64,000 bases of DNA, from positions 1 to 64,000 of the forward strand of contig NZ_CP015319.1 in NCBI RefSeq assembly GCF_001686985.1. Reading direction: 5' to 3'. Numbering within the stretch: position 1 is the stretch's first letter; each line of letters begins with the position of its first letter. Positions 16,896 to 25,075 of the stretch are shown here, one piece after another. The notes under the pieces are model-generated. The model had not been told where the DNA came from, did no database searches, and saw only the letters and a list, made by a program, of their open reading frames with translations. This DNA comes from Mesorhizobium amorphae CCNWGS0123 (lineage in GTDB: Bacteria > Pseudomonadota > Alphaproteobacteria > Rhizobiales > Rhizobiaceae). A program made the translations under genes and the position numbers.

Positions 16896-18041
16896 ATGAC
16901 AGTAGATTTGCGACAAGGTGCTGGTTCACCAGCGAATCGGGCGATGAAGGCTGTTCGCGCCCCTGCCCCGCTCTCAGTCGGTTTTATCCTGCTCCATCGA
17001 TTTACCCTGGGGGCGTTTGCCAATTTCGTTGACGTCCTGCGCCTGGCCGCCGACGAAGGGGACCGCAGCCGCCCGATCCACTGTCAGTGGCGGGTTCTCT
17101 CGCCTGACATGTCGCCGATCCTGTCCAGCTGCGGCGTTGCTATCTCTCCCCATGAACGGATCGGAGACCTTCGCCGCTTCGATTACCTGGTGGTTGTCGG
17201 CGGGGTTCTCGAAGAGGAAAGCCTCCTGGTCGACGCGCGGTTCGACGACCATCTTCGACACGCCGCCGAGGCTGGCATACCACTCGTAGGGCTGTGTACG
17301 GGCTCATTCGTTTTGCACCGCGCCGGCCTGATGAATGGCTACAAGTGTTGTGTCAGTTGGTTCCACGGTTCAGATTTCCTGAGGCTTTTCGACGGGCTCC
17401 AAGCCGTTTCCGATCAGATTTTTGTTGTCGATCGAGACCGACTGACCTGTTCGGGCGGCGCGAGCGCTGCCCATCTCGCCGCCTTTCTCGTCGACCGTCA
17501 TCTCGGTAAAGCCCTGGCCGCCAAGAGCTTGCGGATCATGATGTTCAACGAGGCGGTGAAGGGGGAGACGGCCCAGCCAACTGGAAGCCTACAGGTTGTC
17601 GTCCGGGACGAAATTGTGAAACGAGCCATGCTGATGATGCAACATCACCTTGAAGTCCCACTCACTATCGGCCGCTTAGCCGACAAGCTCGGCACAAGCA
17701 AACGACTGGTTGAACGCCACTTTCGGTCGGAACTCCGTAGCTCACCTCAAGCCGTCTACACGCAGATCAGGCTCGATCATTCGCGCCATCTTTTGCTGAG
17801 AACGGACAAGTCTATTTCCGAGATTGCGCTGGAGTGCGGATTTTGCGACGGTTCGCATCTTAGCCGCGTTTTTCGTACCCATTACCTGCAGGCGCCTCAG
17901 CACTACCGGTCGCAAGGTCCAGGTTTGCTACGCCGGCAGCCTAAGCCCGTGGCATGGGGAAGCAAGGTCGAGGCCAAAAGATCGACAGGATCCACGCCAT
18001 CGTACGAAACTAAGCTCGCAAATTCGTGGCTCGGCCAATAG
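16896..18041 (+). CDS. GlxA family transcriptional regulator (DJ-1/PfpI plus AraC helix-turn-helix)
   Basis: A 381-residue regulator of the same architecture as its divergent neighbour. The DJ-1/PfpI-like domain contains 'VVVGGVLEEE' and the elbow 'LCTGSFVLHRAGLM', here with the cysteine. The AraC domain lies at about residues 235-330 ('IGRLADKLGTSKRLVERHFRSEL', 'IALECGFCDGSHLSRVFR'). The true start may be the in-frame ATG at 16944, since the first 16 residues are non-conserved. The two regulators are separated by about 100 bases and probably cross- or autoregulate. The effector is unknown; the class often senses amino or quaternary-amine compounds. Confidence 0.87.
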   Translation: MTVDLRQGAGSPANRAMKAVRAPAPLSVGFILLHRFTLGAFANFVDVLRLAADEGDRSRPIHCQWRVLSPDMSPILSSCGVAISPHERIGDLRRFDYLVVVGGVLEEESLLVDARFDDHLRHAAEAGIPLVGLCTGSFVLHRAGLMNGYKCCVSWFHGSDFLRLFDGLQAVSDQIFVVDRDRLTCSGGASAAHLAAFLVDRHLGKALAAKSLRIMMFNEAVKGETAQPTGSLQVVVRDEIVKRAMLMMQHHLEVPLTIGRLADKLGTSKRLVERHFRSELRSSPQAVYTQIRLDHSRHLLLRTDKSISEIALECGFCDGSHLSRVFRTHYLQAPQHYRSQGPGLLRRQPKPVAWGSKVEAKRSTGSTPSYETKLANSWLGQ

Positions 18042-18325
18042 CAGCTGCAATTTTGACCTTTGTGTCATCGTAGGCGATGGTGATGTTATCAGCGTAGGTC
18101 GGGTACGCGGCGACGGTCTCACCGGCGTCGCCCGCGAGCGGCTAGATGTTGCCCCACGGGGCCAAGCTTGGCGTGCGCGTGACCAAGAATGTGTGGGGCG
18201 GTGGTGACCGTATATCGCTGCCTAACGCCACTGACCGGATCCCTGTCCGAAAGTAGGCGCCCTGGACGGCAGATTGACTATGGACAAGTCGGCCGCAAAG
18301 CCCATTGGCCTAGCGTCGCCCCGAG
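18042..18325. other. Intergenic stretch with no recognised gene
   Basis: About 280 bases after the second GlxA gene. Only short frames with internal stops occur; nothing could be assigned. Together with the adjoining pseudogene it looks like decayed sequence. Confidence 0.4.
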
Positions 18326-18605
18326 CTATTCCTCCATATCGACTCCGGCATCCTCGAGCGCCTCAAAATCGGGCAGGTCGCGCAGCGTGTCGAGCCCGAA
18401 TCCTGCAGAAATTGTTTGGTCGTGACGTAGGTGTAGGGCGCGCACGGCGTCGGGCTGCGTGGGCCGGAGGCGAGCATGCCGGCGCCGCGCAGAACCCAGG
18501 TCGAGAAATCTCCTTGCCGAAGACGGCCGAGAGCTCGGCAACGGGTAATCGGCTGGAAATAGCCGATGCATATCATCAGCAGCAGCACGTCCGACTGCTA
18601 AAGGT
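18326..18605 (-). pseudogene. scpB-like (segregation/condensation protein B) remnant, frameshifted
   Basis: On the minus strand two frames together spell the C-terminal half of an ScpB-type winged-helix protein. One frame gives 'MICIGYFQPITR', then 'VLRGAGMLASGPRSPTP' and 'APYTYVTTKQFL'; after a frameshift the other gives 'GLDTLRDLPDFEALEDAG' and a stop at 18326. The stretch after 'ITR' is garbled, indicating at least one more indel. ScpB works with SMC in chromosome segregation; rhizobial plasmids and islands often carry extra copies of this short variant. The N-terminal half is not recognisable, so it is a decayed gene. Confidence 0.75.
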
Positions 18606-18910
18606 TCTTTTGCCCCTGCTCGTTCGTATCTGACGCCGTTCGAATGGCATCGCCGTAAGGGATCGATCGCGACGAGCACTGAAACCAGAATCGCAAGAGC
18701 CAGTATTTCAAAAACCGCATCGGAGAGGGTCATAGCCAGCAGCAGGCATGCTTACCGGGTGGGGTGCCTTTTGGCCTATTCCGTCAACATTCCTGTCGCA
18801 CTACCGTTCAGGGACGTTTTGCGGACACCGGTCAATTCTCACCTCGCACTAGAAACGCATTCTCGAAGTTCGAGGCAGAGGATCCGGAACCACCGGCTGG
18901 GGAGACACAA
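18606..18910. other. Leader region of the monooxygenase gene, no other gene seen
   Basis: About 300 bases between the scpB-like remnant and the Baeyer-Villiger monooxygenase start. The monooxygenase frame stays open upstream to 18764 but those residues do not resemble the family. A promoter for the plus-strand operon should lie here; no clear boxes are picked out. Confidence 0.4.
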
Positions 18911-20500
18911 ATGCAAGATCGCGACGCCGTTGTTATCGGGGCGGGCTTCGCCGGCATGTACATGCTCCACAGCTTGCGGCAACTTGGCCTAGACGCGACT
19001 GTGATTGAGCGCGGCAGCGGAGTCGGCGGTGTCTGGCACTGGAACCGTTATCCTGGTGCGCGTTGCGACGTGGAAAGCATGAGTTACTCGTATTCCTTCT
19101 CGGAGGAACTCGAGCAGGAATGGGTCTGGCCTCACCGCTATGCCATGCAACCTGACATTCTGCGCTATGCCAATCACGTGGCCGATCGTTTCGACCTGCG
19201 CCGCGATATTGTTTTCAACGAGACAGTTGTCAAAGCCGAGTATGACGAAACCGAGCGCCGCTGGCTCGTCAGCACAGGCGCCGGCGAGACCTTCCGATGC
19301 CGCTATCTTGTGATGGCGACAGGCTGTCTGTCCGTTCCCAAGGTGCCCGACCTGCCCGGGCTTGAACGCTTCAGAGGGCGCGTGCTTCACACTGCGGATT
19401 GGCCAACGGAGGGACATGACTTCTCCGGTCAGACGGTGGGGCTCATCGGAACTGGTTCGTCCGGTATCCAGTCCATGCCCATCATCGCTAGCCAGGCGAA
19501 GCAACTTACGGTGTTTCAGCGCACTGCAAACTACTCGATCCCGGCTTGGAACGGCCCCCTCCCCGCCGAGCACGAAGCGGAGTTGAAACGTAGGTATCGG
19601 GCACTGCGACAGAAGGCGCGTGAATCATATGCCGGCGACTATGCCGATGAGTATTATGCCTCGGTCCTCGATCTGTCGCCCGCGGAACGCGAAGTTCAGT
19701 TTGAGAAGCGCTGGCAGGAAGGCGGCTTCAACTACCAATATGCCTTTGCCGACGTGATGGCGGACGAAAGAGCCAATGATCTTGCGGCCGAGTTCGTGCG
19801 CAACAAGATTCGTGCCACGGTCAAGGACCCAAGAGTGGCGGAGATCCTCTGCCCAAAGGACCATCCCTTCGGTTCGAAACGGCTCTGTGTTGATACTGAA
19901 TATTTCGAGACCTACAACCGTGATAACGTCACGATTGTCGACATCAAGGCCGACCCGATCGTCGAGATGACGGAAAGCGGTCTGTGCACGAGCGACGGCG
20001 AGTATCGGTTTGACACGCTGGTTCTGGCGACCGGCTTCGATGCCATGACCGGCGCACTGAACGCCATCGACATCCGCGGTCGTGGGGGCGCGTTGCTCAA
20101 GGAACAGTGGCGCGACGGCCCGCGGTCCTATCTGGGCGTGGCTGTGGCGGGCTTTCCCAACATGTTCACGATCACCGGCCCCGGCAGCCCCTCAGTGCTC
20201 GCCAACATGATCCTTGCCGGCGAACAGCATGTGGAGTGGATTGCTGGTTTCATCGCCCATGCTGAAGCGAACGGGTTTAGGGAGATAGAGGCAGAAAGCG
20301 AAGCACAGGAACAGTGGGCGCGTGCGGTGACCGAAAGCGCCGCCAAGACACTCTATGTGAGGGCAAACTCCTGGTACCTCGGCTCCAACGTACCCGGCAA
20401 GGCACGCGTCTTTATGCCGTATGTCAATGGTTTCCAGGTTTATGCTCACGCCTGCGAAGACGTCGCGAAAAGCGGCTATCGCGGCTTCCGCATGAGCTAA
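18911..20500 (+). CDS. Flavin-containing Baeyer-Villiger-type monooxygenase
   Basis: A 529-residue class B flavoprotein monooxygenase. The FAD motif 'VIGAGFAGM' is at residues 8-16, the NADPH motif 'LIGTGSSGIQ' near 178-187, and the Baeyer-Villiger fingerprint F-x-G-x3-H-x3-W is exact at F154-W164. Length matches cyclohexanone and phenylacetone monooxygenases. These insert one oxygen next to a ketone, giving an ester or lactone, with NADPH and O2. The start at 18911 follows GGGGAGA. Two short-chain dehydrogenases follow, suggesting alcohol oxidation to a ketone and then to an ester; the expected esterase is not in the window. Substrate unknown. Confidence 0.93.
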   Translation: MQDRDAVVIGAGFAGMYMLHSLRQLGLDATVIERGSGVGGVWHWNRYPGARCDVESMSYSYSFSEELEQEWVWPHRYAMQPDILRYANHVADRFDLRRDIVFNETVVKAEYDETERRWLVSTGAGETFRCRYLVMATGCLSVPKVPDLPGLERFRGRVLHTADWPTEGHDFSGQTVGLIGTGSSGIQSMPIIASQAKQLTVFQRTANYSIPAWNGPLPAEHEAELKRRYRALRQKARESYAGDYADEYYASVLDLSPAEREVQFEKRWQEGGFNYQYAFADVMADERANDLAAEFVRNKIRATVKDPRVAEILCPKDHPFGSKRLCVDTEYFETYNRDNVTIVDIKADPIVEMTESGLCTSDGEYRFDTLVLATGFDAMTGALNAIDIRGRGGALLKEQWRDGPRSYLGVAVAGFPNMFTITGPGSPSVLANMILAGEQHVEWIAGFIAHAEANGFREIEAESEAQEQWARAVTESAAKTLYVRANSWYLGSNVPGKARVFMPYVNGFQVYAHACEDVAKSGYRGFRMS

Positions 20501-20675
20501 TGGGGCCGGCGGTCGACCAGCATCCTTTTATCCTTGCAAGCAGCAGAATAGCGTCCAGATGAACCACGCCGAGTTTTCCTCCGACGACGTCGTTACGCAT
20601 TTTATTCGCGGTCCGGTCGACCAGCTACCTGGCCCACATCTCCTTCACGAAGAGGCAGAAGGGTCCGAAACGATC

Positions 20676-21455
20676 ATGAATGAGCCACCAACTGTTGCGA
20701 AGCCACGGTCGCGGGGAAACAGATTGAGTTCAGCGTCCCCAGTCGTCATTGTAGCCGGCGGCAGCTCAGGTATTGGGCTCGCCTGCTGCCGGCGCTTCGC
20801 CGCCGATGGCGCAACCGTAATCTCAGGTGATCTTAGGCAGTCTGCTGCGGGTCAGGGAGCAGGGGAATGGATCGAGCTCGACGTCACCGATCCCGACCGC
20901 TGGCGAGCTATCGTCGACAGCGTGCGGACGCGGTATGGCCGGCTCGATGCGTTGGTCAACTCCGCCGGCATTCTGTTCGAAGGAACGGTTGAGAGCACAT
21001 CATTGGAACTGTGGCGGAAAGTCATGGCTGTGAACCTCTACGGGACATTCTTCGGCTGTCAGGCCGTGCTGCCCCTGATGCGGCAAAGCGGCGGCGGCGC
21101 AATTGTCAACGTGTCATCGGTCTCTGGGATCAAAGCTGACGCTGAGCTTGCTGCCTATGATGCAAGCAAGGGCGCCGTACGTCTTCTCAGCAAGGAGGTG
21201 GCACTCTTCTGTGCTCGGCGCGGCGATCCCATCCGCTGCAATTCAGTACATCCCGGCGTGGTCGATACTCCCATGCTGACGGGTTTCTTCGCCGAAGCCA
21301 CCCTATCGTCTGAGCAGCAATGGAATAACGCCCAGCCTATCGGCCGGCGCATCGTCCCCGATGAGGTCGCCAGTCTCATAGTCTGGCTGTGCTCGTCGGA
21401 AGCCTCATTCCTTACCGGCGCCGAGTATGTGATCGACGGGGGGGCAACCGCATGA
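20676..21455 (+). CDS. Short-chain dehydrogenase/reductase (SDR)
   Basis: A 259-residue classical SDR. The cofactor motif 'VAGGSSGIGLA' lies near residue 28, 'NSAG' after it, catalytic Ser in 'NVSSVSG' and 'YDASK' as the Y-x3-K pair. The frame is open from 20559, but the family's N-terminus begins near the ATG at 20676, which I prefer. Its stop overlaps the start of the next SDR by four bases (ATGA), so the two are coupled. Context with a Baeyer-Villiger monooxygenase suggests oxidation of a secondary alcohol to the ketone substrate. Confidence 0.88.
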   Translation: MNEPPTVAKPRSRGNRLSSASPVVIVAGGSSGIGLACCRRFAADGATVISGDLRQSAAGQGAGEWIELDVTDPDRWRAIVDSVRTRYGRLDALVNSAGILFEGTVESTSLELWRKVMAVNLYGTFFGCQAVLPLMRQSGGGAIVNVSSVSGIKADAELAAYDASKGAVRLLSKEVALFCARRGDPIRCNSVHPGVVDTPMLTGFFAEATLSSEQQWNNAQPIGRRIVPDEVASLIVWLCSSEASFLTGAEYVIDGGATA

Positions 21456-22177
21456 AACTCGCCGGCAAAGTAGCCATCGTGACAGGTGCTGCCTCGGGCA
21501 TAGGCGCTGCCATTGCAGAGCGGCTCCGTTCGGAAGGCGCAGTGATCATCTCGGCTGACCTTGAAGCCATTTCCGGACCGGAGTCACTGCAAATGGATGT
21601 CTCGGTCGAGGAAGACTGGGTGTCACTGATCCGTGGGGTTCTCGCCCAGCACCGCCGCATCGACGTTCTCGTCAACGCGGCCGGCATTTCGCTGCACGGA
21701 GATACGGTTGAGGCCTGCACGCCCGAAACCCTCGCGAGAACCTTCGCGGTTAATCTGGATGGTATGTTTCTCGGCTGTAAGCATGTGATTGCGCCTATGC
21801 GGCAGCAAGGAAACGGATCCATTATCAACATCGGCTCAATCCTCGGCCGCGTTGCTGACGGCGCCTCTGCTGCCTATACGGCGAGCAAAGGAGGCGTGGG
21901 CATGCTGACCAAGTCGACAGCGCTTCACCTCGCCAGGACGGCGCTCGGTGTGCGCTGCAACCAGGTCTCACCGACCTACACACTCACTCCCATGATGGAG
22001 CGCTGGCTGGCCGAGCTTCCGGCCGGAAATCGCCAAGCGCTTGAAAGTGCTCATCCTCTCGGTCGGCTAGGTCGGCCACACGAGGTTGCTGCGGCTGCGC
22101 TGTTTCTGGCGAGCGATGAATCGCAGGCCATCACTGGCGCGGACTTCCTCGTGGATGGCGGCTACACGGCGCAGTGA
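21452..22177 (+). CDS. Short-chain dehydrogenase/reductase (SDR)
   Basis: A 241-residue classical SDR with 'VTGAASGIGAA' at residues 10-20, 'NAAG', catalytic Ser in 'NIGSILGR' and 'YTASK'. The start ATG at 21452 overlaps the preceding stop (ATGA), so translation is probably coupled. It shares general layout with the preceding SDR but is not a recent duplicate by eye; the two may act on different enantiomers or intermediates. Last gene of the monooxygenase operon, convergent with the LuxR gene. Confidence 0.9.
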   Translation: MKLAGKVAIVTGAASGIGAAIAERLRSEGAVIISADLEAISGPESLQMDVSVEEDWVSLIRGVLAQHRRIDVLVNAAGISLHGDTVEACTPETLARTFAVNLDGMFLGCKHVIAPMRQQGNGSIINIGSILGRVADGASAAYTASKGGVGMLTKSTALHLARTALGVRCNQVSPTYTLTPMMERWLAELPAGNRQALESAHPLGRLGRPHEVAAAALFLASDESQAITGADFLVDGGYTAQ

Positions 22178-22301
22178 ATTCAGTGGCTTCCTGCGGTTCA
22201 GCGGCGGGGCGCACCATTTCGGGAGGACCACGGCTCGGGCATTACGGGCAATAGCGGTAGTCGCTTTTCGGCACCAAGTTCCTCCAACGAGGCTCGAACG
22301 T

Positions 22302-23360
22302 TCAGCTATCCCTTGTTCTTGAATGGCTGCCTAGATGCTCTAGGAGCAGAAGGAAAAGTTCGCGCTCTGTCGTTATGTCGAGTTTCTCGTAAATACAATT
22401 ACGATGATTTTTGACAGTGCCACGACTGATGCCCAACTTCTTCGCGATCAACACGGTAGGATAGCCAGCCAGAATGAGCTTCACGACCTCGCCCTCGCGG
22501 GGGGTAAGCTCACTCATGCTGAACGAATTCACGCCACCATCTATGTCCGGCCCGTCTGTCTGAACGGGTGCCTCCCTCAGGATGTAAATCCATCCGTCGT
22601 CAAGTGCAGGCAAACCCAACTGGAGAGGTTGGATCGCGAGGGTGTGTCGATCGTCAATGCACAGTGACGTGTGGTTGCCCTTCAGGGATGCACTCAGGCT
22701 CGACGCCAATCCTGGAAGGGCTATTTCCGCTTGATTCCACCCGACGCTCGCGAAGAGACGTTCGCCGCGAGCACCGATGATGAGTACGGCTTGCGACCCA
22801 TGCAAGGCGGCAGCCATAGCGGCTTTCACTTCGAGCGTCTTACCTATGCAAGAGAGATGCGCCTCCTGCAAGCCGAGGATGAGCGGATAGAGGTTCCGCA
22901 GCAACCGGATGCTTTCCACCGAGTATTGACCGTGTGTACGTTCGAGGAATAACCCCAGCGTCGATCCGCAAAACCAGGGCAGGAGAATGCCAACTTCATC
23001 CGAGATGCCGATCATCGGGTTGAAGACCTTGATAAAGGTCCCGTCATAGTCCAACGAAGCCACATCATGAAGCGTAACCACACCGCACTGCCGGCTTCCC
23101 GCCCAGTACCGCAGAAACGGATCAAACTGGTAGTAGCTCGACAGATACAAGTCCCGACAGTCGTCCGGCACGCCCTCGCTAAAGAAAAATTCTGGGCTCA
23201 CACCATCGAAATACCCGATAGCTATGCGGCGATCCCAGTGCAAGAGCATCGCAAGGAGACGCAGGAGACGATCATGAAAAGCGGCGCTCCCTACCGCGCG
23301 TGCCGTTTCCCCTAAAGTGATGGCCAGTGGCGGGACGCTTACGTCAACAATTCCAAGCAT
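22302..23360 (-). CDS. LuxR family transcriptional regulator
   Basis: A 352-residue regulator whose C-terminal 65 residues form a LuxR/NarL helix-turn-helix ('LTPREGEVVKLILAGYPTVLIAKKLGISRGTVKNHRNCIYEKL'). The N-terminal about 270 residues do not show a receiver or acyl-homoserine-lactone domain by eye; similar proteins lie next to amine and alcohol catabolic genes. It converges on the monooxygenase-SDR operon and probably starts from the AT-rich region at 23361-23450. Confidence 0.88.
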   Translation of the reverse strand: MLGIVDVSVPPLAITLGETARAVGSAAFHDRLLRLLAMLLHWDRRIAIGYFDGVSPEFFFSEGVPDDCRDLYLSSYYQFDPFLRYWAGSRQCGVVTLHDVASLDYDGTFIKVFNPMIGISDEVGILLPWFCGSTLGLFLERTHGQYSVESIRLLRNLYPLILGLQEAHLSCIGKTLEVKAAMAAALHGSQAVLIIGARGERLFASVGWNQAEIALPGLASSLSASLKGNHTSLCIDDRHTLAIQPLQLGLPALDDGWIYILREAPVQTDGPDIDGGVNSFSMSELTPREGEVVKLILAGYPTVLIAKKLGISRGTVKNHRNCIYEKLDITTERELFLLLLEHLGSHSRTRDS

Positions 23361-23693
23361 AGCTGCCTTGCTCTTTGCTGATCATCGTCTTTCTGCACTT
23401 ATAATATATGACGTTTCCCATATATCGAGAGAGCGCCTAGAGAATCGTAGATTACCGTTTTATCAATGATCGAATCGAAACCTTCTGAATATAGCTTTCT
23501 TTCGAAAAATATGAGAAATCTTCATCAAGCGTGTTCTTCGAAGGCTTTTAGAGCATCGCCGCCGCCATCTTTTTGACTGTTCTCCTACGTTTTGCCTGCA
23601 AAAACAGGTCATCCCTGCTTACGACTAAGCTACTCCCTCGTTTTGGGGCGCCCGAGGCAGCAACTTCCAAGGTTGGCCTTTAGAAATACTCCA
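23361..23693. promoter_or_regulatory. AT-rich intergenic region upstream of the LuxR gene
   Basis: About 330 bases with no ORF of note. The part nearest the LuxR gene is unusually AT-rich for this window (a TATAATATAT run near 23400 and ATATATCGAGAG after it) and is a plausible leftward promoter. The rest is downstream of the SMR gene. Confidence 0.4.
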
Positions 23694-24044
23694 TCAGTGG
23701 GTTGCAGCCTCAGAGAACACCTGCATGACGACCACGCCACTAATAATCATGGCGATACCAATGATTGCTGCCGTATCCAACACCTGTCGGAAGATGACTA
23801 CGCTGATTGCCGCAGTCAACACGATGCCGAGACCTGACCATATGGCATAGGCAACGCCTAGTGGCATGCTTTTCAGTGCTTGCGACAGGAACCAGAACGA
23901 TACCCCATATAAGGCGATGAAAGTCAGCGTAGGCGCCATTTTTGTAAACTGTTGGGACTTCTGCAGAAATGTAGAGCCCGTGACCTCGAATAGGATCGCG
24001 AGGCCGAGGCAGGCGTAGGCGATAAGAGCGCTTCTCACTGCCAT
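23694..24044 (-). CDS. Small multidrug resistance (SMR) family transporter, EmrE-like
   Basis: A 116-residue four-helix protein. The essential Glu is in 'LAILFEVTGSTFLQKS', a tyrosine is kept at the EmrE Y40 position ('ALYGVSFWFLSQAL'), and 'MPLGVAYAIWSGLGIVL' is the Qac-subtype signature. Its start overlaps the end of the AraC-type regulator gene by ten bases, making it the last gene of the long carnitine/betaine run. A role in exporting a quaternary ammonium substrate or intermediate is reasonable; general biocide resistance is the alternative. Confidence 0.9.
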   Translation of the reverse strand: MAVRSALIAYACLGLAILFEVTGSTFLQKSQQFTKMAPTLTFIALYGVSFWFLSQALKSMPLGVAYAIWSGLGIVLTAAISVVIFRQVLDTAAIIGIAMIISGVVVMQVFSEAATH

Positions 24045-25033
24045 GTCGATTCTTGATTGTCGGAAGCCCCGGAACTACCCCTCACCTGGGATGGTGTTTG
24101 GCCGTGCACTCTTTTGAAGCTTCTCGTGAAGTGGGAAGCGTTCTTCAGGCCAACCTCCAGCGCGACTTCAATGTTCGAAGCCCTCGTCTTTGAGATCATT
24201 CGTTTGGCGTAATCCATACGAATCTGTTTGAAGGCTCGTGCCGGGGAGAGCCCTGTTGTTTCGATGAAGACCCGCTCGAGCTGCCGCCGCGAGACACCTA
24301 TCCTTGCTGCCAGATCTTCAATCGTCATCCCGTCCAGATTCTGCTCCATGGTCATGAGCGCAACCTTGACGTGGATGTTGCTGAAGTCCTTAAACAGCGG
24401 CCGCCGAGGCTGGATGTGCACTGCAGGTCTGGCCTGGTCGATCTGAAGAACCTCGAGCGCGTTTCGCTCGGCCCGACCGCTGATGTGGCGTCGCACCAGC
24501 GTGGCCGCCATATCCGCAGCACTGGTTCCACCGACGCAAGAACCGCGCCTCCGATCGAGATTGAAAATGCAGTCCGCTCGGACGGGATTGTGCGGAAATC
24601 GTTCGCGGAACTCCTTTATATGCAGCCAGCTTACACAGGTCTGATGATACCGCATCAATCCTGCTTCGGCCAAGATGAACGATCCCGTACAGACGCCGAT
24701 GAGCGACACCTTGGCGGCTGCCGCTCGTTTGAGAAAATCGATGGTCTCGCGATCGACCGGATTGTCATCATTGAGAAGACCTCCGACCACGACGATGTAC
24801 TGAAACCGGCTCGGGTCGCCAAACGCGGACGTGGGAGCGACGCTGATACCGCAACTCGAGGTAATAAGGTTTCGGCTGCTGCTCATGACTTGCCAGTCTG
24901 CGGTTACACGGCCTGAATGGTCCAGTTCATCGCTAGCGAGGCGGATTGTGTCCACAAACAGCGAGAACGCCGAAAGCGTGAATGCGCGGCCGAGGATAAA
25001 TCCAATTGTGAGCTTTTGGGGTGAGGCGTTCAT
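24035..25033 (-). CDS. GlxA/AraC family regulator, CdhR/GbdR-like
   Basis: A 332-residue regulator with a DJ-1/PfpI-like sensor domain ('YIVVVGGLLND', elbow 'GVCTGSFILAEAGLM') and an AraC DNA-binding domain from about residue 225 ('IEDLAARIGVSRRQLERVF', 'VALEVGLKNASHFTRSFKRVHG'). Regulators of carnitine (CdhR) and glycine-betaine (GbdR) catabolism in Pseudomonas have this architecture. It is embedded in a run containing a carnitine-dehydrogenase-like gene, 42 bases after the ferredoxin reductase gene, so control of that run is likely but inferred. Confidence 0.88.
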   Translation of the reverse strand: MNASPQKLTIGFILGRAFTLSAFSLFVDTIRLASDELDHSGRVTADWQVMSSSRNLITSSCGISVAPTSAFGDPSRFQYIVVVGGLLNDDNPVDRETIDFLKRAAAAKVSLIGVCTGSFILAEAGLMRYHQTCVSWLHIKEFRERFPHNPVRADCIFNLDRRRGSCVGGTSAADMAATLVRRHISGRAERNALEVLQIDQARPAVHIQPRRPLFKDFSNIHVKVALMTMEQNLDGMTIEDLAARIGVSRRQLERVFIETTGLSPARAFKQIRMDYAKRMISKTRASNIEVALEVGLKNASHFTRSFKRVHGQTPSQVRGSSGASDNQESTWQ

Positions 25034-25075
25034 GTTGCGACCTACGTGATGACTAAGTGCCGGGCGCCCGGGTAA

